A stretch of 64,000 nt of DNA from Mesorhizobium loti (lineage in GTDB: Bacteria; Pseudomonadota; Alphaproteobacteria; Rhizobiales; Rhizobiaceae), in assembly GCF_013170705.1 (NCBI RefSeq), contig NZ_CP033334.1, positions 4,813,501 through 4,877,500 on the forward strand, in the 5' to 3' direction. Below, one piece after another: positions 53,994-62,753 of this stretch. A program made the translations under genes and the position numbers. Every line of letters begins with the position of its first letter. Within the stretch, counting starts at the first letter, position 1. The notes beneath the pieces were generated by a model. That model was not told where the DNA came from, did no database searches, and was given only the letters and a program-made list of their open reading frames with translations.

Positions 53994-54494
53994 ATGTCCC
54001 TTCCCGAAAAAGCCTTCCCGGTCTCCTGGGACCAGTTCCATCGTGACGCCCGCGCTCTCGCCTGGCGGCTTGCCGGCGCCAACAAGGGTCAATGGAAAGC
54101 GATCGTCTGCATCACGCGCGGCGGGCTGGTTCCGGCCGCCATCATCTCGCGCGAACTCGGCATCCGCATCATCGAGACGGTCTGCGTTGCCTCCTATCAC
54201 GACTATTCCAGCCAGGGGCAGTTGCAGGTGCTGAAGGAAGTCACCCCCGCGCTGCTTGCCGAGGATGGCGCAGGCGTGCTGATCATCGATGACCTGACCG
54301 ACACCGGCAAGACCGCGGGCATCGTGCGGGCAATGATGCCGAAGGCCCACTTCGCCACTGTCTACGCCAAGCCCAAGGGCCGGCCGCTGGTCGATACGTT
54401 CGTCACCGAAGTCAGCCAGGACACCTGGATCTATTTCCCCTGGGACATGGGCTTCACCTACCAGAAGCCGATCGCCGACGATCACGTCGGCTGA
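53994..54494 (+). CDS. gpt: xanthine(-guanine) phosphoribosyltransferase
   Basis: The 166-residue enzyme salvages guanine and xanthine to GMP and XMP. The PRPP-binding motif is [13 protein letters not shown] near residue 97, and the C-terminal F-P-W-D-M-G-F specifies the Gpt subgroup. The start at 53994 was chosen because it lies behind GGAG and matches family length; the frame is open upstream. With ade at 36-38 kb, the window carries two purine-salvage steps. Confidence 0.94.
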   Translation: MSLPEKAFPVSWDQFHRDARALAWRLAGANKGQWKAIVCITRGGLVPAAIISRELGIRIIETVCVASYHDYSSQGQLQVLKEVTPALLAEDGAGVLIIDDLTDTGKTAGIVRAMMPKAHFATVYAKPKGRPLVDTFVTEVSQDTWIYFPWDMGFTYQKPIADDHVG

Positions 54495-54704
54495 TTCGCA
54501 ACAAACCGCTTTTTCCAGTTAAGCCGTGACCGATGACAATATCTGCTTCCGCGAAAGGCTCCGCGGGGCAGAATATCCTGTGAAATCGACGTTTATTGAC
54601 GGGAATGGGCCAACCTGACCAAAGTTTTTACTTTTATTGGCGACGATTAGCCGTAAGATTCGTGAGACGGCAAACGATTCTGGAGGCTGGGGCTAGCTTC
54701 TCCG

Positions 54705-55193
54705 ATGTTGACGAGGCCAACGACGCACAACCATCTGGCTGAAAGGGTCCGGCGACTCTTCGGCACCGCGCCGTGCCGCCTGCAGGTCGCCGCCCTGCCC
54801 TGGCGCGATACCGGGAACGGCGTCGAGATCATGCTCATCACCAGCCGTGATACCGGCCGCTGGGTGTTGCCGAAGGGCTGGCCGGAGGCCAAGGAGCCAC
54901 TCTGCGAAGCGGCGGCCCGCGAGGCCGGCGAGGAAGCCGGATTGCGCGGAAGCGTCTCCCATCTCGAAGCCGGCCGTTACTTCTATGCCAAGGTGCTGGC
55001 TTCGGGTGAAGAGGTGCCTTGCGAGGTGCTGGTGTTCCCGCTGCGTGTCGACAAGATCGCCGATCGTTGGAAGGAAAAGCACTCCCGCACCCGCAAATGG
55101 GTCAACTCCAGCGAAGCGGTGCGCATGGTCAATGAACCCGACCTTTGCCAGATCATTGCCTATTTCTGCGCAGACCCGCACAGATTCTCCTAG
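54705..55193 (+). CDS. NUDIX hydrolase (diadenosine/diphosphoinositol polyphosphate type)
   Basis: The 162-residue protein carries a NUDIX box G-W-P-E-A-K-E-P-L-C-E-A-A-A-R-E-A-G-E-E preceded by W-V-L-P-K-G. The N-terminal C-R-L-Q-V-A-A-L-P-W-R segment is typical of DIPP/Aps-type NUDIX proteins. Substrate not certain. Confidence 0.9.
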   Translation: MLTRPTTHNHLAERVRRLFGTAPCRLQVAALPWRDTGNGVEIMLITSRDTGRWVLPKGWPEAKEPLCEAAAREAGEEAGLRGSVSHLEAGRYFYAKVLASGEEVPCEVLVFPLRVDKIADRWKEKHSRTRKWVNSSEAVRMVNEPDLCQIIAYFCADPHRFS

Positions 55194-55310
55194 AGCCGAC
55201 CGTCGACCTCTTGCGCGTGCGCCATGCCGGACTCACAACCCTGTGATGTGCCGCATGAATGGTTTGCTAATTTTTCTTCGCTAGAAAATGGCTAATTTGG
55301 CGTTTGATCG

Positions 55311-55622
55311 ATGGCGAATCCCGTAAACCCACTTCCGCAAGAACCCGGCGAGCCGAAGCGCGAGCACCGTCCTCGCGTGCTCAAGGGCGGTTCCGTCATC
55401 ACCGGGATTCAAAACTCGGAAATCGCCGTAATGCTTCGCAACCAGCATGCGAGCGGCGCCGAATTGAAAATACCGATCGAAGCGCGGGTTCCCGATCGTT
55501 TCCTTCTCTATGTGCCGCTTGACGGCGTGGCCTACCGCTGCGATGTCCGCTGGCGCCGCAATGACCGGATCGGCGTGCAATTCACCGGCACCGAGCCGAA
55601 GCCGAAACTGCATTACGGCTGA
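55311..55622 (+). CDS. single PilZ-domain protein
   Basis: A 103-residue PilZ protein with R-P-R-V-L-K-G-G near residue 21 and a closing G-V-Q-F. The R-x-x-x-R motif is degenerate and N-S-E-I takes the place of D-x-S-x-x-G, so cyclic-di-GMP binding is doubtful. These short PilZ proteins are common in rhizobia. The start is ATG at 55311. Confidence 0.8.
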   Translation: MANPVNPLPQEPGEPKREHRPRVLKGGSVITGIQNSEIAVMLRNQHASGAELKIPIEARVPDRFLLYVPLDGVAYRCDVRWRRNDRIGVQFTGTEPKPKLHYG

Positions 55623-55747
55623 AACCGGGCCTGCCAGCCTGAGAGGGCCTTGCAGCCGGGGCGCATCCCCAGACGAGGCCTCGTGTCTGTCCGCGGCGCG
55701 TAAATCGCCGCCGGAAACGCAGTCGCGGCGGCGCGTTTCTATCCCCG

Positions 55748-55756
55748 TTATCCACA
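55748..55756 (+). promoter_or_regulatory. DnaA-box 9-mer upstream of nrdJ
   Basis: The sequence TTATCCACA is an exact match to the strong DnaA box. It is a single copy, so it could bind DnaA weakly in vivo or be chance, but DnaA regulates ribonucleotide-reductase operons in several bacteria. Confidence 0.4.
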
Positions 55757-56011
55757 TGCGTGACACACAAGATGTTGGGGTCACAAAAGCTACGCAAACG
55801 AATCCTTGACGGCGCAAAACGAGTCGCCTTTTATAGGTCATGTGCTCTTGTTGAGAGTGCGACCGGAAAGTTCTGAGCCCGGTCTTTTTCCCGGATTATG
55901 TGCGTTTTTGCCCGCATTTCCGCCTGTTTACGAGGCCGGCGGAAGCGTTGGGATTGTGGGGTGGTGGGCGACGAAAGGGAGAATTGTCGGACTGGAATAA
56001 ATTGTCTGTTA

Positions 56012-56056
56012 ATACTATATTTAGTGTTTGCAGGTACGTTCGACGCTAGATAGTGT
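56012..56056 (+). promoter_or_regulatory. pair of NrdR-like boxes
   Basis: Box 1 (56012-56027, ATACTATATTTAGTGT) matches 14 of 16 positions of the NrdR consensus ACACTATATATAGTGT. Box 2 (56043-56056, ACGCTAGATAGTGT) has both half-sites with a 2-base rather than 4-base centre. Left half-sites are 31 bp apart, three helical turns, the usual NrdR pair spacing. NrdR represses ribonucleotide-reductase genes when dATP is high. Confidence 0.75.
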
Positions 56057-56289
56057 GAATTTCCCTCGAGTGAGGGAATCGAAAAAATCAGATTTGAGGG
56101 ACCCGCGGGGTTCGCCGGCGCGTTGTGGCAGAGGCTTCATGAGAAGCCCAGGCAGCAAGTGCTGGGGGAGATGGCGGAATGGAGAGCCGGTCGTTTTCGA
56201 ACGCCGGCAGACGGCGGACATGCGCGTTTCGCATCAGGGGGAGAAATCCCTGGGGAAAAGCGCTATATATAGACAAAAGGACCGGACCA

Positions 56290-59200
56290 ATGCGCATCGA
56301 GCGTCGTTTCACCAAGCAAGGGCAATCGGCTTATGCGGAGATCGAATTCCGCAAGGCTCTTTCCGAGATCAAGAATCCGGATGGCTCGGTGGTGTTCCGC
56401 TTGGACAATATCGATGTGCCGGCGCAGTTCTCGCAGGTTGCCGCCGACATCCTGGCGCAGAAGTATTTCCGCAAGGCCGGCGTCCCCGCGCGCCTGAAGA
56501 AGGTCGAGGAGAACGATGTCCCCTCCTTCCTGTGGCGCTCCGTCGCCGACGAGGCCGAACTCGCCAAGCTGCCGGAAGCCGAGCGCTATGGTTCCGAGAT
56601 CGACGCCCGCCAGGTCTTCGACCGGCTGGCCGGCACCTGGACCTACTGGGGCTGGAAGGGCGGCTACTTCAAGTCGGAAGAAGACGCGCGCGCTTTCCGC
56701 GACGAGCTCGCCTATATGCTGGCCACCCAGCGCGTCGCGCCGAATTCGCCGCAATGGTTCAACACTGGGTTGCACTGGGCCTATGGCATTGACGGTCCGA
56801 GCCAGGGCCACTTCTATGTCGACCCCTTCACCGGCAAGCTGACCAAGTCGAAGTCCTCCTACGAGCATCCGCAGCCGCATGCCTGCTTCATCCAGGGCGT
56901 GCAGGACGACCTCGTCAACGAGGGCGGCATCATGGATTTGTGGGTGCGTGAGGCGCGCCTGTTCAAATATGGCTCGGGCACCGGTTCGAACTTCTCGCTG
57001 CTGCGCGGCGAAGGCGAAAAACTATCGGGCGGCGGCCGCTCGTCCGGCCTGATGAGCTTCCTCAAGATCGGCGACCGCGCCGCTGGCGCCATCAAGTCGG
57101 GCGGCACGACGCGCCGTGCGGCGAAAATGGTCATTGTCGACGCCGATCACCCCGATATCGAGGAATTCATCGACTGGAAGGTCAATGAAGAACAGAAGGT
57201 CGCCTCGCTGGTGACCGGCTCCAAGATCGTCAAGAAGCATCTCGAATCGATCATGAAGGCCTGCGTCAATTGCGAAGGCCATGACGACGATTGCTTCGAT
57301 CCGGCCATCAACACGGCGCTGAAGCGCGAGATCAAGGCGGCCAAGAAGTCGGCCGTGCCGGAGAACTACATCTACCGCGTCATCCAGTTCGCCAAGCAGG
57401 GCTACACGTCGATGTCGTTCAAGACCTACGACACCGACTGGGATTCGGATGCCTATCTGACCGTTTCGGGCCAGAACTCCAACAATTCCGTGTCGCTGAA
57501 GGACAATTTCCTGCGCGCCGTCGAGGACGATGCCGACTGGCACCTGACCGCCCGCAAGGACGGCAAGGTGCTGAAGACGCTGAAGGCCAGGGACCTCTGG
57601 GAAAAGATCGGCTACGCCGCCTGGGCGTCGGCCGATCCGGGCCTGCATTTCAACACGACGATGAACGACTGGCACACCTGCGCTTCGGCCGGTGCGATCC
57701 GGGCCTCCAACCCGTGCTCGGAATACATGTTCCTTGATGACACGGCCTGCAACCTCGCCTCGATCAACCTGCTGCCCTACCGCAACGCCGACGGCACGAT
57801 CGATATCGCCGCATACGAGCACACGGTGCGGCTGTGGACCATCGTTCTCGAAATCTCGGTGATGATGGCGCAGTTCCCGTCGAAGGAGATCGCCAAGCTC
57901 TCCTACGACTACCGCACGCTCGGCCTCGGCTACGCCAACATTGGCGGCCTGCTGATGACCTCGGGCATTCCCTACGATTCCGATGAGGGCCGCGCCATCT
58001 GCGCCGCGCTCACCGCCATCATGACCGGCGTCGCCTACGCCACCTCGGCCGAGATGGCTTCCGAGCTCGGCGCTTTCCCCGACTATGACCGCAACGCCCA
58101 GAACATGCTGCGCGTCATGCGCAACCATCGCCGCGCCGCCTATGGCGACAAGGACGGCTACGAGAAGCTCGCCGTCAACCCGGTGCCGCTGGTCGCTTCC
58201 GACCTCAAGCAGCAGGCGCTTGCCGAGCATGCCAAGGCCGCCTGGGACCGCGCCATCGAGCTTGGCGAGGAGCATGGCTACCGAAATGCGCAGGCAACCG
58301 TGATCGCGCCGACCGGCACGATCGGCCTCGTCATGGATTGCGACACCACCGGCATCGAGCCCGACTTCGCGCTGGTGAAGTTCAAGAAGCTTGCCGGCGG
58401 CGGCTACTTCAAGATCATCAACCGCGCCGTGCCGGAAGCGCTGCGCACGCTGGGCTATTCCGAGAGCCAGATCGCCGAGATCGAGGCCTACGCGGTCGGC
58501 CACGGCAACCTCAACCAGGCGCCCGGCATCAATCCCGGCTCGCTCAAGGCCAAGGGCTTCAGCGACGACAAGATCGCCGCGCTCAACGCGGCGCTGAAGT
58601 CGGCCTTCGACATCAAGTTCGTCTTCAACCAGTGGACGCTCGGCGCCGACTGGGTGAAGGAAACCTTCGGCTTCACCGACGAGCAGCTCAACGATTTCTC
58701 GTTCGAGATGCTGCCGGCGATGGGCTTCTCCAGGAAGGACATCGAGGCCGCCAACATCCATGTCTGCGGTGCCATGACGCTGGAAGGCGCGCCCTTCCTC
58801 AAGGCCGAGCACCTTGCCGTGTTCGACTGCGCCAGCCCCTGCGGCAAGATCGGCAAGCGCTCGCTTTCGATCAACAGCCACATCCAGATGATGGCGGCGG
58901 CTCAGCCCTTCATCTCGGGCGCCATCTCCAAGACCATCAACATGCCTAACGACGCGACGGTCGAGGACGCCAAGGGCGCCTACATGCTGTCGTGGAAGCT
59001 GGCGCTGAAGGCCAACGCGCTGTACCGCGACGGCTCCAAGCTGTCGCAGCCGCTGAACGCCTCGCTGCTCGCCGATGGCGAGGAGGACGAGGACGATGCG
59101 GTCGAACAGTTGATCGCGGCCCCGGCGGCAGCGCGCGCGGCGCAGATCACCGAGCGGATCGTCGAGCGCATCATCGAACGCGTGTCGCGCGAGCAGGAGA

Positions 59201-60078
59201 AGCTGCCCGGCCGCCGCAAGGGGTATACGCAGAAGGCCAAGATCGGCGGCAACACCATCTTCCTGCGCACCGGCGAATATGATGACGGCCGCCTGGGCGA
59301 GATCTTCATCGACATGAACAAGGAAGGGGCGACGCTGCGTGGCCTTCTCAACAACTTCGCCATCGCGATTTCGCTCGGCCTGCAGTACGGCGTGCCGCTC
59401 GATGAATATGTGCACGCCTTCACCTTCACCAAGTTCGAGCCGGCCGGCATGGTCATCGGCAACGATGCCATCAAGAGCGCGACGTCGATCCTCGACTACG
59501 TGTTCCGCGAACTGGCCATCTCCTATCTCGGCCGCAACGACCTCGCCCATGTCGACCAGTCGGATTTTTCCAACACCGCGCTTGGCCGGGGCATCAGCGA
59601 AGGCAAGACCGACGCCGTCTCCAAGGGCCTGACCCGCGGTTCGCCGGTGAAGCTGGTTTCCAGGGCAATCGGCAGCGAGCCGAAGGGCTTTTCCAGCGGC
59701 TCGACCGGCACCCCTGCCCGCTCGGCGCCGACAGCCTTCTCCGGCTCCAACGTGCTGGCCTTGAAGCCGGCCAGCGACGAGGCGATCGCCTACAAGCGCG
59801 ACTATGAGGAGCGGGCCAAGGAACTGGCCGAGGACATCGCCTTCGAGGAAGCGGCGGGCGCTGCTTCCGAGACTTCGGATGCCACGGCGGCGCTGTTCAC
59901 CGACGCCGCGGCGAATGAAGCCGCCGAAGCGAAGAAACTCGCCGCCGACCGCCGCGCCAGGTCACTGCTCCAGGGCTACACCGGCAATTCCTGCTCTGAG
60001 TGCCAGAATTTCACGATGGTGCGGAACGGGACCTGCGAGAAGTGCGACACGTGCGGCGCCACGAGCGGGTGCAGCTGA
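56290..60078 (+). CDS. nrdJ: vitamin B12-dependent ribonucleoside-diphosphate reductase (class II)
   Basis: This 1262-residue enzyme makes deoxyribonucleotides with adenosylcobalamin and works with or without oxygen. The N-terminal part carries I-E-R-R-F-T-K and C-V-N-C-E; the catalytic region has N-P-C-S-E-Y near residue 480, and a P-T-G-T-I-G-L motif near 675. A Glu/Ala-rich linker precedes the C-terminal C-S-E-C...C-E-K-C-D-T-C-G zinc-ribbon-like tail, which shuttles reducing equivalents. Start at 56290 has AAAGGA upstream. It ends at a strong terminator and has NrdR boxes upstream. Confidence 0.97.
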   Translation: MRIERRFTKQGQSAYAEIEFRKALSEIKNPDGSVVFRLDNIDVPAQFSQVAADILAQKYFRKAGVPARLKKVEENDVPSFLWRSVADEAELAKLPEAERYGSEIDARQVFDRLAGTWTYWGWKGGYFKSEEDARAFRDELAYMLATQRVAPNSPQWFNTGLHWAYGIDGPSQGHFYVDPFTGKLTKSKSSYEHPQPHACFIQGVQDDLVNEGGIMDLWVREARLFKYGSGTGSNFSLLRGEGEKLSGGGRSSGLMSFLKIGDRAAGAIKSGGTTRRAAKMVIVDADHPDIEEFIDWKVNEEQKVASLVTGSKIVKKHLESIMKACVNCEGHDDDCFDPAINTALKREIKAAKKSAVPENYIYRVIQFAKQGYTSMSFKTYDTDWDSDAYLTVSGQNSNNSVSLKDNFLRAVEDDADWHLTARKDGKVLKTLKARDLWEKIGYAAWASADPGLHFNTTMNDWHTCASAGAIRASNPCSEYMFLDDTACNLASINLLPYRNADGTIDIAAYEHTVRLWTIVLEISVMMAQFPSKEIAKLSYDYRTLGLGYANIGGLLMTSGIPYDSDEGRAICAALTAIMTGVAYATSAEMASELGAFPDYDRNAQNMLRVMRNHRRAAYGDKDGYEKLAVNPVPLVASDLKQQALAEHAKAAWDRAIELGEEHGYRNAQATVIAPTGTIGLVMDCDTTGIEPDFALVKFKKLAGGGYFKIINRAVPEALRTLGYSESQIAEIEAYAVGHGNLNQAPGINPGSLKAKGFSDDKIAALNAALKSAFDIKFVFNQWTLGADWVKETFGFTDEQLNDFSFEMLPAMGFSRKDIEAANIHVCGAMTLEGAPFLKAEHLAVFDCASPCGKIGKRSLSINSHIQMMAAAQPFISGAISKTINMPNDATVEDAKGAYMLSWKLALKANALYRDGSKLSQPLNASLLADGEEDEDDAVEQLIAAPAAARAAQITERIVERIIERVSREQEKLPGRRKGYTQKAKIGGNTIFLRTGEYDDGRLGEIFIDMNKEGATLRGLLNNFAIAISLGLQYGVPLDEYVHAFTFTKFEPAGMVIGNDAIKSATSILDYVFRELAISYLGRNDLAHVDQSDFSNTALGRGISEGKTDAVSKGLTRGSPVKLVSRAIGSEPKGFSSGSTGTPARSAPTAFSGSNVLALKPASDEAIAYKRDYEERAKELAEDIAFEEAAGAASETSDATAALFTDAAANEAAEAKKLAADRRARSLLQGYTGNSCSECQNFTMVRNGTCEKCDTCGATSGCS

Positions 60079-60104
60079 AAAACATTTGAAAAAAAGCTCA
60101 ACAT

Positions 60105-60138
60105 AATCGGCCCGATTAAAAGATCGGGCCGATTTATT
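60105..60138 (+). terminator. intrinsic terminator after nrdJ
   Basis: AATCGGCCCGAT (60105-60116) pairs perfectly with ATCGGGCCGATT (60123-60134) around a 6-base loop, followed by a T-rich stretch. Confidence 0.92.
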
Positions 60139-60168
60139 TCGGGGGGTCAGTTGGCGCTAGCCGTGCGC

Positions 60169-60415
60169 CTCTATTCTCCCGCCTACTCCACCCGCAATGT
60201 CTGCTCGTCAAACAACGGCTCGCCCTGCCCACCCGGACAAACAGCACCTTCCGCCCCTCACCCGCCGACACCTCGAAATATTGGATGCCGTCAGGCATTT
60301 CGCTACAGGCGCCGTAGCGCGGCTCGGGAACCTCGTTGGGGTCGGCAGGTGCTTTCAGTTCTTTCGCGTAGGCGGCGTCGGGGCTGAACGTGTAGCGCTT
60401 GACGCCGGTTGGCAT
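60169..60415 (-). pseudogene. frameshifted small gene, copy 1 of a diverged pair
   Basis: From ATG at 60415 the frame encodes P-T-G-V-K-R-Y-T-F-S-P and continues through E-V-P-E-P-R-Y-G, M-P-D-G-I-Q-Y-F-E-V to G-R-K-V-L-F-V near 60235. There one C is missing (in GCCC-ACCC on the plus strand). Restoring it gives R-V-G-Q-G-E-P-L-F-D-E-Q-T-L-R-V-E and a stop at about 60189, a natural 76-residue ending. Without it the frame runs on with Arg-rich nonsense. The segment 60193-60382 matches 61081-61268. Family unknown to me. Confidence 0.65.
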
Positions 60416-60536
60416 AAGGCGAGGCTCAGTCCGCCGGGCAGAGTTGCGTTCTTCCTCCATACGTTTGATGTGCGTCAAGGCCAGGCGATCCATGCCTCCC
60501 TATCGTCACCGTCAGGAACGACCTTGGAGACGAGCG

Positions 60537-60989
60537 ATGGACGCAGAGAGCAGAGACAAGATTCAGACGCTCCTTGATCAGCACCGCATCATGACGGTCG
60601 CAACACTGAGGCCGGACGGCTGGCCCCAGGCGACGACCGTGGGTTACGTCAATGACGGCCTTTCCCTCTACTTTCTTTGCGGGCTCGACAGCCAGAAGGC
60701 GGCGAATCTGGCGCGGGACGATCGCGTGTCGCTGACCATCGATCACGACGCGCCTCAGGTGATGGAGATCACTGGCCTTTCCATGGCGGCACGGGCACAG
60801 CCGGTCACGGACAGGGCCGAGGCCGAGAAGGTTTTGAGGATGATGCCGATGAAATATCCGCCACAAGCCTCGATGCCATTCGCGATGCCGACGCCGGAGC
60901 AGGTGCGTATTTTCCGTGTGGTGCCTTCCGTCATCTCCGTGCTCGACTACTCGAAAGGTTTCGGCCACACGGATCTCGTGACCTTTTGA
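60537..60989 (+). CDS. pyridoxamine 5'-phosphate oxidase-like flavin protein
   Basis: The 150-residue split-barrel protein has the FMN-binding start R-I-M-T-V-A-T-L-R-P-D-G-W-P-Q, then Y-F-L-C-G-L-D-S-Q-K-A-A-N-L and a V-S-L-T-I-D strand. It fits the PPOX class of small FMN or heme proteins; enzymatic role not assigned. The start at 60537 has GGAG upstream. The gene lies between the two frameshifted copies at 60.2 and 61.1 kb. Confidence 0.9.
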   Translation: MDAESRDKIQTLLDQHRIMTVATLRPDGWPQATTVGYVNDGLSLYFLCGLDSQKAANLARDDRVSLTIDHDAPQVMEITGLSMAARAQPVTDRAEAEKVLRMMPMKYPPQASMPFAMPTPEQVRIFRVVPSVISVLDYSKGFGHTDLVTF

Positions 60990-61057
60990 GCGCCTGCTGT
61001 CGATCAAGGTCGGTTATGATGACGGCGTTTTCGCAACCTCCCCCTTGGCTGGAAAGG

Positions 61058-61268
61058 TCATTCAATTCGCCGGCAACGCCCGCAACGTCTGCTCATCAAA
61101 CAGCGGCCCGTCCTGCCCCACCAGGACAACAGCACTTTCCGCCCCTCACCCGCCGGCACCTCGAAATACTGGATGCCATCAGGCATTTCGCCCCAGTCGC
61201 CACAGGGCGGTTCTGGAACCTCGTCGGGGTTGGCCAGCGCGTTCAGTTCTTTCGCCCAGGCGGAGTCG
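61058..61268 (-). pseudogene. frameshifted small gene, copy 2 of a diverged pair
   Basis: The reading D-S-A-W-A-K-E-L-N, P-D-E-V-P-E-P-P-C-G, M-P-D-G-I-Q-Y-F-E-V-P-A-G-E-G-R-K-V-L mirrors copy 1. It then breaks where one base is missing near 61129 (GACAACAGC here against GACAAACAGC in copy 1). Reinserting it gives V-L-V-G-Q-D-G-P-L-F-D-E-Q-T-L-R-A-L-P-A-N and a stop. The deletion differs from that in copy 1, so the breaks are independent. It has no start codon of its own. Confidence 0.65.
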
Positions 61269-61361
61269 CACCTCTCGCCACTTCACGAAGGTGATGAGCG
61301 ACAGACTGCCGGCGACCACGCCGGCAAATCCGATCAGTAGAAATTTGAGTTCCAGCTCCAC
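61179..61361 (-). CDS. small single-membrane-segment protein overlapping copy 2
   Basis: A GTG at 61361 behind GGGGGG opens a 60-residue frame. Residues 6-27 form one membrane segment (L-L-I-G-F-A-G-V-V-A-G), then V-K-W-R-E-V-R. The C-terminal half runs through the copy 2 segment in a different frame and looks like nonsense. A one-base indel near 61268 would fuse the membrane start to the copy 2 domain, which may be the ancestral gene. Low certainty. Confidence 0.45.
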   Translation of the reverse strand: MELELKFLLIGFAGVVAGSLSLITFVKWREVRLRLGERTERAGQPRRGSRTALWRLGRNA

Positions 61362-61627
61362 CCTGATCCCCCCGGATTGCAGGAACCGGCACTAGACAGC
61401 ACGGCGGCGGCAATGTCTCGTTTATTCGCAAAGGCGCCGAAGCGACCTGCCCCGCGAATGCAGACAGCTCGGCGCGTCCGCCGGCGTCTCGGTCATCGAT
61501 CGCCATGACGCGAACACAGGCTTCCAGACGCATCACCGCCCCGCGGCCGCTCTCGAGCATCCGGTCCTCGACATCGGCCACGGCGACCGTCATCCTGCCC
61601 GCATTACATACCAGGCGGAACCACAAC

Positions 61628-62011
61628 ATGATCGATCACATCACCATCGAAGTGAGCGACCTGGAAAAGAGCAAGCTCTTCTATGAACGCGCTTTCGCGC
61701 CCCTGGGATATTCCCTGTCCTTCGGCAAGGAGGGCGTGTTCTGGGCCTTCGATGTCGGCAATGGCTGCCTGTTCGAGATCCAGCGGACCGGCGAGACGCC
61801 GCCGCTTACCCATCTGCACGTCGCTTTCCGCGTCGGCAGCAAGGCAGAGGTCGATGCGTTCCATCAGTCGGCGCTGGCGGCCGGCGCCGAAGACAATGGC
61901 GTACCCGGCCCCCGTCCAAACTATGCGGAGAATTACTACGCCTGCTTCGTGCTGGACCCCGACGGATACAACATCGAGGCGATGATCAACGAGCACTCGG
62001 CTCCATCCTAG
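61628..62011 (+). CDS. VOC-family (glyoxalase/bleomycin-resistance fold) protein
   Basis: The 127-residue protein has the first beta-alpha unit M-I-D-H-I-T-I-E-V-S-D-L, H-L-H-V-A-F-R-V near residue 62, and Y-A-C-F-V-L-D-P-D-G-Y-N-I-E at the C-terminus. Histidine and glutamate positions permit a metal site, but function is unknown. The start at 61628 follows an AGGCGG-type site. Confidence 0.9.
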   Translation: MIDHITIEVSDLEKSKLFYERAFAPLGYSLSFGKEGVFWAFDVGNGCLFEIQRTGETPPLTHLHVAFRVGSKAEVDAFHQSALAAGAEDNGVPGPRPNYAENYYACFVLDPDGYNIEAMINEHSAPS

Positions 62012-62185
62012 ACAGCAGCCCCCATGAAGAGCCGAGGATGAGGGGCTATATGCACCTCGCCTCTCCCGGCCACCGACTCTGCCACAATCACCTCGTTCCG
62101 CGCACGGCCCCTGCAAGTTGATCCAGATCAACGCAGATGCATCGCCAGTGCTGTCTCTTCGGATATCATCCCAAGGAGAACGAAC

Positions 62186-62299
62186 ATGTCGACCTACGAC
62201 CTCATGGTTGTCACAGCAGTCCTGCTCAGCTTCGCGTCATTTTCCGGGGTCCTGGCCTTTGCCACTTTCGATGAATCGCGTCGCCGTCGCGCGAGATAG
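62186..62299 (+). CDS. 37-residue membrane miniprotein
   Basis: A perfect AAGGAG lies 7 nt before this ATG. The translation M-S-T-Y-D-L-M followed by one membrane segment (V-V-T-A-V-L-L-S-F-A-S-F-S-G-V-L-A-F-A) and a basic tail (R-R-R-R-A-R) is a classic N-out/C-in miniprotein topology by the positive-inside rule. Similar short proteins seem familiar from rhizobia, but I cannot name a function. Confidence 0.7.
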   Translation: MSTYDLMVVTAVLLSFASFSGVLAFATFDESRRRRAR

Positions 62300-62426
62300 G
62301 GTTAGGGGATCGGACCAGGCGGATGGGCGTTCCGCGGCCATCCACACGACGAAGTGATATAGGTGCAATTTGACGGCGGATCGGATCGAATGAGAACGTC
62401 TGGTAGATAGCAACCGGAAAGTGGCC

Positions 62427-62615
62427 ATGAGCGACGACCCCGAGGACGACACCGACATCGTCAACCAACTCGCCTACGTCAGAGCCGATCCAACCCAGCA
62501 CGATACGCTCACACTTCTCACCATGATCGATGCCGCGATTGCCGAGATCATGGCGTTGAGGAGAAAGTTGCGGCTGAGCGAGGACAAGAATGCGGGGAGC
62601 AACCAGCTCCAGTAG
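62427..62615 (+). CDS. hypothetical small helical protein
   Basis: A 62-residue acidic protein with a helical middle (L-T-M-I-D-A-A-I-A-E-I-M-A-L-R-R-K-L). No signal or membrane segment. The ribosome site is modest (GGAAAG). Small DNA- or protein-binding helices like this are common but unassignable. Confidence 0.6.
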   Translation: MSDDPEDDTDIVNQLAYVRADPTQHDTLTLLTMIDAAIAEIMALRRKLRLSEDKNAGSNQLQ

Positions 62616-62647
62616 GCGGCAGCACCAGAGCGAAGGCGACGCGAACC

Positions 62648-62753
62648 CCTAAAGCGCGTCGCACCGGAACGGATTCATGCGACGCGCTTTAGGTCTTTGT
62701 CTTATGCATGTCGTTCTCCCAAAACCGAGTTCACTTTTGGGCGACATGCATTA
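62648..62753. repeat. RIME-type palindromic repeat element
   Basis: About 106 bp built of two large palindromes: arms CTAAAGCGCGTCGCA / TGCGACGCGCTTTAG at 62649-62692, then TGCATGTCG / CGACATGCA near 62705-62750 around a CCAAAAC...TTTTGGG core. This organisation and sequence match the rhizobial intergenic RIME elements. It abuts the GH25 gene's stop. Confidence 0.85.

Larger units (their letters stand above)
55623..56289 (+). promoter_or_regulatory. long nrdJ leader/promoter region
   Basis: No gene fits this 667-nt stretch. It holds a DnaA-box 9-mer (55748-55756), a possible sigma-70-type promoter (TTGACG at 55806-55811, TTTTAT at 55829-55834, 17-nt spacer), two NrdR-like boxes (56012-56027 and 56043-56056), a 7-bp hairpin (TTCCCTC/GAGGGAA, 56061-56078) and a perfect 6-bp hairpin (GGCTTC/GAAGCC, 56133-56148). 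I searched for the cobalamin-riboswitch B12 box and did not find it. Confidence 0.6.

Noticed and set aside
55840..56289. Possible cobalamin riboswitch upstream of nrdJ
   Set aside because: I looked for the B12 box and the conserved core pieces and saw none in the expected order. NrdR boxes explain the control better. A covariance-model scan would settle it.
57022..59550. 842-residue open frame antisense to nrdJ
   Set aside because: It is the mirror of a strongly biased high-GC gene; its composition is Arg/Leu/Asp/Val-rich without recognisable motifs, and no ribosome site or start fits.
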